Assembly (NCBI GenBank): GCA_029260735.1
Contig: JAJDCR010000108.1
Location: forward strand, 1-44,969
From: Planctomycetota bacterium
GTDB taxonomy: Bacteria; Planctomycetota; Uabimicrobiia; Uabimicrobiales; Uabimicrobiaceae
Direction of reading: 5' to 3'
Length of the DNA stretch: 44,969 nucleotides
Shown here: one piece after another, positions 8,001-15,551 of the stretch
Layout of the letters: each line of letters opens with the position of its first letter
How positions within the stretch are numbered: the stretch's first letter is position 1
Translations under genes and position numbers: made by a program
Notes under the pieces: generated by a model
Database searches by the model: none
What the model was told of the DNA's origin: nothing
The model's input: the letters and a program-made list of their open reading frames with translations, nothing else

Positions 8001-9830
8001 TTACTTAGGCAAACGAAGTTTCATTCCACACTTAGGACACTTTCCCGGTTGATCAGAAACCACTTCTGGATGCATCGGGCAAGTGTAAAGGGGCTTTGGC
8101 TCGGGTATTTTTTCTTCCTCGGGTTCACTTATTTTCACTTCGGCCTTCTTTTTAGGTAAACGAAGTTTCATCCCACACTTAGGGCACTTACCCGGTTGAT
8201 CAGAAACCACTTCTGGGTGCATGGGGCAAGTGTAAAGGGGCTTTGGCTCGGGTATTTTTTCTTCCTCAGGAAGCGGTAAACGTTTCTCTGGCTCAAGGTT
8301 AGATTTTTCGGGCTCTTCTTTGGCTCTAGTGCGGGCTTTTTCGAGTTCAAAGGTTCCGATAGTCTTTTTTAAATCGGCTAGTTTCCAGCCATGATCTCGT
8401 TTATTTTTGGCCTGCATAATCGTAAAGTCCAGTAAACTACGCTCCGCGTCGAGAAGATCAAGGAAATCGACTTTATCCCCAGCTTGGTAAGAAACTCGCA
8501 CCACCCGGAGATTTTCTTCGGCTAAAGGAATGAGAGAGTTTTGCAGCAAAAGAAATTGCCTCCAAGCCGTATCTAGCTGGAAAGAAATTTCCTGGATCTC
8601 TGCCACCGTTTGCTGCTTGAGATTTTGGTATTTCTTTTGAAGGGCTTCTTCTCTGAGTCTCATTTCCTCTAGGTAACTTTCCGTTTGGCCAAAAGAAAAG
8701 CGAGGCATTTCTCTTGTTGTTTCCGCAAAAGGTTCCCCCATTTTTCCTTGTCCCACTCTTTCCTCGGTTCTATTTTCAAAGTAGCTCAGTCCTAAAGTGA
8801 AATCAGGATAGAGTTTATCTTTGGCGAGGGTAATTATCTGGCGAATTTTTTTCGCTTGAATTTTGCTCAGTTGAACTTCTTGCCTGTTTTCTTGGCCTAA
8901 GCGATAGAGCTCTTCTAAAGGAAAAGATAGTTTCTTGGTCGGTTCTTCAACAGCTTTTCCCAGTTTTACAGTAGGTGGTAAATCTAGGAGAGACAAAATT
9001 TGCCCTTGGAGAGTTTGAACCAGTTGCTCGTAGGTTACCATGTCTTCGAGAATACGAGCTTTCAGAATTTGTGCTTTCAGAACATCTCCATAGTTGGTTA
9101 AGCCTGCTTGGAACTTATCGAGGGCCGTTTGCTCTAAAGAAGAGGCAATACTAACGTGTTCTCTTTGGATTTTAACAAGTTCTCTCGCGTAAATAATATG
9201 AAGATATGTCTTACTGAGTTCATTGATAAGGTTGCGCAGTTGCACCGAGTACATGAGCCAACCTTCTTCTGTCTCGGAGGTGATAATCTCTCCCATCAGA
9301 CTTAAGGAGCCAGGGAAAGGTGTTTTTTGGGCTACTTTGGACTTATGGTGGGCAGAGTCTACTTTTAAATCTAAGCTCCGAGTAAAGGAGGAGTATTGGT
9401 TTAAAAGATTTTGTAGAAAAAATGCCTGGGAGTATCTTTCCGTCGTTGCCTGCCATTTTTGGTAGACCTCCTTGAGACCAGGATTTCTTTCATAGCCTAT
9501 GGCTAAAATAAATTCTAGAGAGATTTTCTGAGACAAATTTTCTTCTAAGCTCTCAGAAGTAGCAATTTCTCGGAATTTTTGGAGTTTCTCTGAATCAAAA
9601 TCGTAAACAAAATTCTCCGGCTTTGAGCTTTTCTGAGAACTTAGTTCTTGCCACTGCTCTTGGATTTCCTGGTATTCTCGCTCTTGGGAGGAAGAGAGGA
9701 AAGAGCTTTGATTTTGTTCTTTTGATTGTAAGTAATCTAGAGAAGGTGATTTTATCGGCTCGGGGACTTCGCTATAATAAAAGCATCCGCTTAGGCTTAG
9801 GCAAACTAGAAAACAGCTTATATGCTTCAT
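8001..9830 (-). CDS. TolC-family outer-membrane lipoprotein with two C-terminal HMBDs
   Basis: This 609-aa outer-membrane channel component belongs to the RND pump. The lipobox LSGC puts the lipidated Cys at 16. Residues about 90-480 have the long coiled-coil helices and duplicated architecture of TolC/CusC proteins. Unusually, the C-terminus carries two copies of the heavy-metal-binding domain (TCPMHPEV...GKCPKCGMKL, about 532-560 and 581-609), joined by a charged linker rich in E, P and K. The start ATG overlaps the stop of the preceding TolC gene (ATGA), with AAGGAG upstream, so translation is coupled. It is the last gene of the operon. The metal-binding tail would lie at the periplasmic end of the channel. 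Confidence 0.88.
   Translation of the reverse strand: MKHISCFLVCLSLSGCFYYSEVPEPIKSPSLDYLQSKEQNQSSFLSSSQEREYQEIQEQWQELSSQKSSKPENFVYDFDSEKLQKFREIATSESLEENLSQKISLEFILAIGYERNPGLKEVYQKWQATTERYSQAFFLQNLLNQYSSFTRSLDLKVDSAHHKSKVAQKTPFPGSLSLMGEIITSETEEGWLMYSVQLRNLINELSKTYLHIIYARELVKIQREHVSIASSLEQTALDKFQAGLTNYGDVLKAQILKARILEDMVTYEQLVQTLQGQILSLLDLPPTVKLGKAVEEPTKKLSFPLEELYRLGQENRQEVQLSKIQAKKIRQIITLAKDKLYPDFTLGLSYFENRTEERVGQGKMGEPFAETTREMPRFSFGQTESYLEEMRLREEALQKKYQNLKQQTVAEIQEISFQLDTAWRQFLLLQNSLIPLAEENLRVVRVSYQAGDKVDFLDLLDAERSLLDFTIMQAKNKRDHGWKLADLKKTIGTFELEKARTRAKEEPEKSNLEPEKRLPLPEEEKIPEPKPLYTCPMHPEVVSDQPGKCPKCGMKLRLPKKKAEVKISEPEEEKIPEPKPLYTCPMHPEVVSDQPGKCPKCGMKLRLPK
8005..8269. repeat. 147-bp tandem duplication encoding HMBD
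   Basis: Segments 8005-8122 and 8152-8269 are near-identical with a period of 147 bp (49 codons). They encode two metal-binding modules in frame. The few mismatches are mostly third-position changes, suggesting a fairly recent duplication. Confidence 0.9.
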
Positions 9831-11263
9831 TGTTTTTCTCCTTCTAAGGTTTGAGAGCCGTTTTGAGATCTGTTTTGAGAGCCGTTTTGAGATCTGTTTT
9901 GAGAGTCATAAGGCAAATCTCCCCCCGATAAACGGGCTAACTCAACCAAGCCTTGGGCGTAATCACTCTGGGCACGAGCCAACGACAAAGAAAAATTTAA
10001 CCAGACACTCTGTGTTTCTAAAACTCCCAAAAGATTCCCTTTGCCATCTCGGTACCAATTTTCCGATATTTCCATAGTCCGGCGTGCTTGGGGAATTAAG
10101 TTTTTTTGGTAGAGTTCGACCAAGCGCCGGGCATTACTTGCTTTGTAGTAGATCTTTTTAATTTTGGCGGCAAGTTGGTTCTCAAGATCCTTTTTGAAGC
10201 TCTGAGCTCGCTTTATTTCAAAACGGGATTCTCTGACCCGAGCGTTGCGTTTACCTAGCCAAAGAGGAACATCTATTCCGAAGGTGAGAGCGAAAGTGTC
10301 TTGCCCATCATCAGAGAAATTCAAATTGCCAATATTTCTATCGATTTGCACCCAATTGAAACCGACATAGAGGTCAGGAAAGTACTCTTGGAAAGCTAAA
10401 GATAGCCTTGTATCGGCTTTGTCTATTTCTACCTGAGAGGCCAAAACCTCTTGATTTTTCTGAAGGGCAAACTGATGGATTGCCGGAAAATCAGGAAGGT
10501 TTTGACGGGCTGGATACGAAAAATCTTTGATTTGCAAAGAAGCACTTTGGGCTCGGTCCATCAAAGCATTGAGTTGCCCCACCTCTACCCGCCGCAATTC
10601 CTCTAAACGAATATGATCATAGCCCAGTTGACTGAGCTGAGATTGCGCCTTCATCACATCGGCCAAAATAGTTTTTTCTTCACTGTGCTCTACTGCAGAA
10701 ACTTTGGTTAGGTGCCCTAAGAGATCTTCGTTCTTTTTTGTAATCTCCAAAGCTCTTTCGATGTAAAGAAGCTCATAAAAGCTTTTTTGGACCTCTGCAA
10801 TGACATCTCGAATAACTCTCTCGTAGCCTAAATGAGCCACTTGAGCTTCTTTTTTGACTATTTTCCCTCTTAAGAACAGTTTACTTGGAAAGGGGATTTT
10901 TTGAGTGAACTTAACCGCGTGCTTTTGAGGGCCCACTCTCGTTTCTGTGTTTTCTAAGAAATAACTGTACATTACATTGGGATCAGGAAGAGTCACAACC
11001 TGGGGATATTTTTCTATCACCCCTTGCCAATGGTACCGACTGGACTTTATCTTAGGGTTATTCTCCAAAGTAACTTCAATCATTTTTGACAGGTTTAAAA
11101 TTCTTTCCTCAGGAGAATTATCGGGAGGAGAATTTCTTAAAGAATTTTCCGAGGATGTCCCTGAGGAGAGCCATGGACTTAACTCTAAATTCTCTTTCGC
11201 TGGGTTGGTACAAGCTACCGAGAAAAGAGCGAAAAAAATCCATAGAAAGTATTTTTTCATCAT
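9827..11263 (-). CDS. TolC-family outer-membrane lipoprotein (CusC-like)
   Basis: This protein of about 478 aa has a lipobox SVAC with Cys18 and the long helical, internally repeated TolC fold seen in heavy-metal efflux channels. The ATG at 11261-11263 is preferred because an AGGA lies upstream and the signal sequence MMKKYFLWIFFALF follows; an earlier in-frame start at 11296 would overlap the FHA gene. The C-terminus has a low-complexity repeat (SQNR/SQNG) encoded by a 24-bp tandem repeat. Unlike its neighbour it carries no CPMHP module. Two TolC genes in one operon suggest either alternative channels or a heteromeric one. Confidence 0.88.
   Translation of the reverse strand: MMKKYFLWIFFALFSVACTNPAKENLELSPWLSSGTSSENSLRNSPPDNSPEERILNLSKMIEVTLENNPKIKSSRYHWQGVIEKYPQVVTLPDPNVMYSYFLENTETRVGPQKHAVKFTQKIPFPSKLFLRGKIVKKEAQVAHLGYERVIRDVIAEVQKSFYELLYIERALEITKKNEDLLGHLTKVSAVEHSEEKTILADVMKAQSQLSQLGYDHIRLEELRRVEVGQLNALMDRAQSASLQIKDFSYPARQNLPDFPAIHQFALQKNQEVLASQVEIDKADTRLSLAFQEYFPDLYVGFNWVQIDRNIGNLNFSDDGQDTFALTFGIDVPLWLGKRNARVRESRFEIKRAQSFKKDLENQLAAKIKKIYYKASNARRLVELYQKNLIPQARRTMEISENWYRDGKGNLLGVLETQSVWLNFSLSLARAQSDYAQGLVELARLSGGDLPYDSQNRSQNGSQNRSQNGSQTLEGEKQ
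9849..9905. repeat. 24-bp tandem repeat in TolC C-terminus
   Basis: A 24-bp unit is repeated about 2.4 times. It encodes SQNGSQNR-type octapeptides near the end of the TolC gene. It is in frame and prone to length variation. Confidence 0.8.
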
Positions 11264-11280
11264 TGAACGTTTTCCTATTT

Positions 11281-11775
11281 TTAGATGACAAAGCAACAGA
11301 CAAAAATAAAAGCAGAAAGGGCCAAAAGCGTTAGTATGGCAACCGTTTCCATTGTCGAGCCTAACGGAGTTGTTTCTTCCTCATCCCAATTCCCAGGTAA
11401 TTGAGAACGTTTATCTCTTCTCTTCATGATGGGCATTTCCATCGTTCCCTCGTCCGCTCGAAACTTTTCGTAGAAAGATAAATCAAAGGGGCCAATAGAA
11501 ATGCGGTCTCCATGATGAAGGGTTTGAGTTCCTAAAACTCTCGTATTGTCAACCAGAGAACCATTACTACTTAGATTTTTGAAATGCCACAGATGAGTTT
11601 GAGAATCTAGTTGAATCGAAGCATGGAGCTTAGAAATAGTAGCATCTGGTAATGCTACCGCTAACTCTGGATTTTCTCCTGGAAAACCTCGGCCTATTTT
11701 ATTTTCCTTGTCAAAAGCTAAAGGGTAAGTTTGACCTGAGTTTTGATTGACCAAGTAAACTCCAAATTTTTTCAC
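11281..11775 (-). CDS. FHA-domain protein with C-terminal membrane anchor
   Basis: This 164-aa protein has an FHA fold: KIGRG at the first conserved loop, then SKLHAS and LSSNGSLVDN, the three motifs that contact phosphothreonine. A linker of about 45 residues follows. The C-terminal hydrophobic helix (AILTLLALSAFIFVCCFVI) would anchor the protein in the inner membrane with the FHA domain in the cytoplasm. GTG at 11773-11775 is chosen because GGGAGG lies 7 nt upstream (11783-11788); an in-frame TTG at 11790 has no such site. It lies between the RND pump gene and the TolC genes, so it is probably co-made with the pump. FHA domains bind Ser/Thr-phosphorylated partners; the partner here is unknown. 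Confidence 0.85.
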   Translation of the reverse strand: MKKFGVYLVNQNSGQTYPLAFDKENKIGRGFPGENPELAVALPDATISKLHASIQLDSQTHLWHFKNLSSNGSLVDNTRVLGTQTLHHGDRISIGPFDLSFYEKFRADEGTMEMPIMKRRDKRSQLPGNWDEEETTPLGSTMETVAILTLLALSAFIFVCCFVI

Positions 11776-11793
11776 AGTTTTTCCTCCCAATAG

Positions 11794-11821
11794 AGCGGCA
11801 AGAAAGATAGTTCTTGCCGCT
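11794..11821 (-). other. intra-operon hairpin between pump and FHA gene
   Basis: A perfect 11-bp stem (11794-11804 with 11811-11821, 6-nt loop) fills the 50-nt gap between the pump stop and the FHA start. No T-run follows on the minus strand. It is therefore more likely an mRNA processing or stability element, or a partial attenuator, than a full terminator. Confidence 0.6.
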
Positions 11822-11826
11822 TTGTT

Positions 11827-14800
11827 CTATTCCTCTAAAGTGAATTTCCATGCCATTTCTTTTAGGCCGCAATAGCAAACCGGAACAACAAATAGGGTAA
11901 TTAGCTCTAAAAACATGCCTCCGACACTGGGCAGAGCCATGGGAATCATAACATCAGAGCCTCGACCAGAGCTCATTAGGATAGGAATCAAGGCGAGAAT
12001 AGTTGTTGCCGTTGTCATAAGACAAGGACGTATTCGTTTTGCTCCTGCTTCTATCGTTGCTATTCGAATATCCAGAGGAGAGTTAATTTTTCGATTCTTG
12101 AATTCTTGCTCCAAGTATGTCGCCGTAACAACAGCATCGTCAGAAGCAATTCCAAAAACCGCAATAAAACCTACCCAAACTGCAACCGAGAGATTGTAGG
12201 TTTGGATATGAAACATCTCTCGAAGATTCATTCCCAAAATACTAAAATCGAGAAACCAAGGCTGGGAATAGAGCCATAGAAGAATGAATCCTCCGGAGAG
12301 GGTAACTGGGATGGCCATAAAAATAATCGTGGTCACCGTGATTTTTCCAAACTTAAAATAAATGATCAAAAAAATGACGACGAAGCAAAGCGGAATCAAG
12401 ATAGAAAGACGTTTTTTCGAACGCACTTGGTTTTCATAGTTCCCGGCGAAAGCATAGTCTGTTCCCAAAGGACGAACTAGCTCTCCTGTTTGTTCTTTTT
12501 TCTCTAGATACTCCTTAGCGTTATTGACAACTTCCACTTCGGCATAGTCTTTTTGTTTATCAAAGAGAACATAGCCAATTAAAAAACCATCTTCACTTTT
12601 GATCACTTGAGGGCCACTAACGTATTTTAAGGTCGTGACTTGGGTGATGGGAACCTGAGCGCCAGAAGAAGTCGGAACCAGAATTCTCTCCAGAGCCTCG
12701 AAGGAATCGCGTAGCTCTCGTTTATAGCGCACTCGAATGGGGTAGCGCTCCCGGCCTTCTACCGTCGTGCCTAGCCGAATTCCTCCGATGGCAATTTCGA
12801 TGATATCTTGGACATCTCGGATATTGACCCCATAGCGAGCAATTTTTTCTCGGTCAATTTCAAACTCCAGATAAGGTTTTCCGACAATGCGGTCTGCGAT
12901 TACCGAGCTTGGTTCCACCCCTGGGACTTCTCGTAAGAACTTTTCTAGTTGGAAACCAAAATCTTCCATTTCTTGGAGAATTTTTTTGACATCCGAACTA
13001 CTCGTTCTTTTTATTTTAATTCCCATGGGCGCGCGCATACCAGTTTGGAGCATAACGAGCCTAGCGGCAATGGGCTGTAAAGTGGGGGCGGATGTTGCTC
13101 CGGGAATTTCCGTCGCTTTCAGAATTTCCTTCCAAATATCATTAGGAGATTTGATATGCTCACGCCATTGGCGGATGACCTTACCATCCTTTTCGATGTA
13201 CTCCGGTTTATAGTTAATGACAGTTTCGATCATAGAAATAGGAGCGGGGTCGAGAGAGCTTTCCACCCGACCTAGTTTTCCAACAACGCTTTCTACTTCA
13301 GGAATTTGGCTTATCTGCACGTCCTGTTTTTGGAGCACATCCATCACCTCCCCAATAGAAGCGTGGGGCATAACTACAGGCATATAAAGAAAAGATCCTT
13401 CGTCCAGAGAAGGCATGAACTCCTCTCCTAGCCCCGGAAAGGAATGGTTCATCCAAACCCCAGGGCTACTTGAGAGAATCGCTTGCTGAGCGCGAGGTGA
13501 TTTCGCAAATATCCCTTCGACAAAAGGCTTAAAGCCTATTCCTAGAAAAAGACCCCACATCATAATAGAGAAAGAGAAAAGCAAAAAAGTTTTCTTAAAA
13601 TTCAAAAGAAAAGACAAAATAGGACGATAGAACCAGATAATCGTCATAAAAAAAGTCAGAAGACCACCAATTCCTCCTCCTACGAGAATTAGGTTTTTCC
13701 AAATACTCACTTCTCGGCCTAGGGGCATGGTACTTTTTGTCAAAAAATATACGGCTGTAAAAGCAATTAGATAATTGAGACCGCGCTCCAAACGTTTTTT
13801 GGTTAACTCAGGAATTTGCTTTTTATACATCGAATAGAAAGTCATCGCAACGACAATAAGGCCCACCCACCACTTCAGAAGAATTCCGGTGCCCAGGGCA
13901 ACGCTGAAGAAAATATGCCGGGCATATTTTTTTGCGAGCTTGTTCAGTTTCCAGTCACCCAAAAATATATGACAAAGAGCAGGAATAATCGTCAGGGCAC
14001 AAACGATACTCGCGAGCAGAGCAAAGGTCTTTGTGTAAGCAAGCGGTTGAAAGAGCTTGCCCTCAGGGCCTTGCATTGCAAAAACAGGAAGAAAGGAAAT
14101 AACCGTGGTACTCATTGCGGCTAAAACAGCTCCCGCCACTTCTGAGGAGGCTGTAAAAGCGGTGGCGAGGTCTTTTTTCCCAGGCGGCCTTTCGTCGTAG
14201 TGGCGGATAATATTTTCCGACAATATAATTCCCATATCGACAATCGCCCCGATGGCAATAGCAATTCCAGAGAGAGACATGATATTCGAGTCTATCCCCA
14301 TGTATTTCATTAAGCCAAAGGCCATTAATACAGAGAGAGGAAGGTTCAAGGAAACAATCATCGAAACCTTTAGGTTCATCAAAAAAAGGACAACAACGAC
14401 AATGGTTAGCATAATTTCATCGCTCAAGGCAATGCGTAAGGTATCAAGCGTTTCGTTGATGAGCCCTGTTCTGTCATAGAAAGGAATAATCGTCACTTGG
14501 CTGACAGTTCCATCAGGAAGAATTTTCTTGGGAAGCCCGGGAGCGATTTGGGCAATTTTCTCTTTGAGTCGCTCGATTGCTTTGAGAGGATTCTCCCCAT
14601 AGCGAATGACAACAACACCCCCAACCGCTTCTGCTCCCTCTTTATCAATGGCACCTCTACGCTGGGCGGGTCCTAGTTTAACTTGGGCAACGTTCTTAAT
14701 ATAGATCGGAACATTTTCTTTGCTTGTAATAACAACATTTTCTAAATCTTGGACAGACTTAATAAAGCCTAGCCCCCGAACAACGTATTCCACTCCATTA

Positions 14801-15549
14801 AACTCAATTGTCTTTGCTCCCACGTCGATATTCGCCCGTTTGGCCGCGTGAAAGACATCTTGGAGTTTAATGCGGTAAGCGCGCATGGCGTCTGGGTCGA
14901 CATCTATTTGGTATTCTCGGACAAACCCTCCTACGGAAGCCACTTCACTTACTCCCTGGGTCGCTTGGAGAGAGTAGCGCACATACCAATCTTGGATACT
15001 GCGGAGCTCTTCTAAACTCCATCCTCCGGTAACATTGCCCTTTTCATCTCGTCCTTCCAGAGTGTACCAAAAAACTTGTCCTAAAGCCGTGGCATCGGGC
15101 CCCAAAGTAGGAACAACTCCCTCTGGTAGGTCGCGAGAGACACTGTTGAGCTTTTCTAGAATCCGCGAGCGACTCCAGTAAAAATCAATATTTTCTTGAA
15201 AAATTATATAAATCGAAGAGAATCCAAAAGAGGAGTAGCTACGGATACTCTTAACTCCTGGGGTTCCCTGAAGAGCGACGCTAAGGGGATAGGTCACCTG
15301 GTCTTCAACGTCTTGAGGGCTGCGCCCCATCCATTCACTAAAAACAATCTGCTGGTTTTCTCCGATGTCAGGAATGGCATCAACGGGCACCGGGTCGCTC
15401 GGCCACCAACTTATGTTATGCTTAAAAGGCATAACATAAAAACCACAGCCGACAATTGCTGCGATGAACAAAAAAACAACAAGCTTATTATGCAGGAAAA
15501 AATAAATCAAGCTATCGAGAGGATTTTTGGGGGAATTATTTTCCGACAT
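11827..15549 (-). CDS. cusA: CusA/CzcA-family heavy-metal efflux RND pump
   Basis: This inner-membrane proton-driven pump (about 1240 aa) extrudes metal ions through the tripartite complex. It has the family's DAIPDIGENQ, the TM4 relay IGAIVDMGIILSEN with Asp and Glu, a second GIASDDAVVTATYLE relay, and the GEEFMPSLDEG porter segment. It is about 190 residues longer than typical CusA. Part of the excess is an insert of about 110 residues after TM6 (residues about 533-642) with three or four extra hydrophobic segments. The pore domain is rich in Met (MLQTGMRAPMGIKI), which favours Cu/Ag, but specificity is inferred. The ATG at 15547-15549 has GGAGAG upstream; the adaptor stop lies 2 nt before it. 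Confidence 0.93.
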   Translation of the reverse strand: MSENNSPKNPLDSLIYFFLHNKLVVFLFIAAIVGCGFYVMPFKHNISWWPSDPVPVDAIPDIGENQQIVFSEWMGRSPQDVEDQVTYPLSVALQGTPGVKSIRSYSSFGFSSIYIIFQENIDFYWSRSRILEKLNSVSRDLPEGVVPTLGPDATALGQVFWYTLEGRDEKGNVTGGWSLEELRSIQDWYVRYSLQATQGVSEVASVGGFVREYQIDVDPDAMRAYRIKLQDVFHAAKRANIDVGAKTIEFNGVEYVVRGLGFIKSVQDLENVVITSKENVPIYIKNVAQVKLGPAQRRGAIDKEGAEAVGGVVVIRYGENPLKAIERLKEKIAQIAPGLPKKILPDGTVSQVTIIPFYDRTGLINETLDTLRIALSDEIMLTIVVVVLFLMNLKVSMIVSLNLPLSVLMAFGLMKYMGIDSNIMSLSGIAIAIGAIVDMGIILSENIIRHYDERPPGKKDLATAFTASSEVAGAVLAAMSTTVISFLPVFAMQGPEGKLFQPLAYTKTFALLASIVCALTIIPALCHIFLGDWKLNKLAKKYARHIFFSVALGTGILLKWWVGLIVVAMTFYSMYKKQIPELTKKRLERGLNYLIAFTAVYFLTKSTMPLGREVSIWKNLILVGGGIGGLLTFFMTIIWFYRPILSFLLNFKKTFLLFSFSIMMWGLFLGIGFKPFVEGIFAKSPRAQQAILSSSPGVWMNHSFPGLGEEFMPSLDEGSFLYMPVVMPHASIGEVMDVLQKQDVQISQIPEVESVVGKLGRVESSLDPAPISMIETVINYKPEYIEKDGKVIRQWREHIKSPNDIWKEILKATEIPGATSAPTLQPIAARLVMLQTGMRAPMGIKIKRTSSSDVKKILQEMEDFGFQLEKFLREVPGVEPSSVIADRIVGKPYLEFEIDREKIARYGVNIRDVQDIIEIAIGGIRLGTTVEGRERYPIRVRYKRELRDSFEALERILVPTSSGAQVPITQVTTLKYVSGPQVIKSEDGFLIGYVLFDKQKDYAEVEVVNNAKEYLEKKEQTGELVRPLGTDYAFAGNYENQVRSKKRLSILIPLCFVVIFLIIYFKFGKITVTTIIFMAIPVTLSGGFILLWLYSQPWFLDFSILGMNLREMFHIQTYNLSVAVWVGFIAVFGIASDDAVVTATYLEQEFKNRKINSPLDIRIATIEAGAKRIRPCLMTTATTILALIPILMSSGRGSDVMIPMALPSVGGMFLELITLFVVPVCYCGLKEMAWKFTLEE

Positions 15550-15551
15550 CA

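Noticed and set aside
8168..8350. 60-codon ORF inside the TolC tail
   Set aside because: Alternative frame of the duplicated HMBD coding region.
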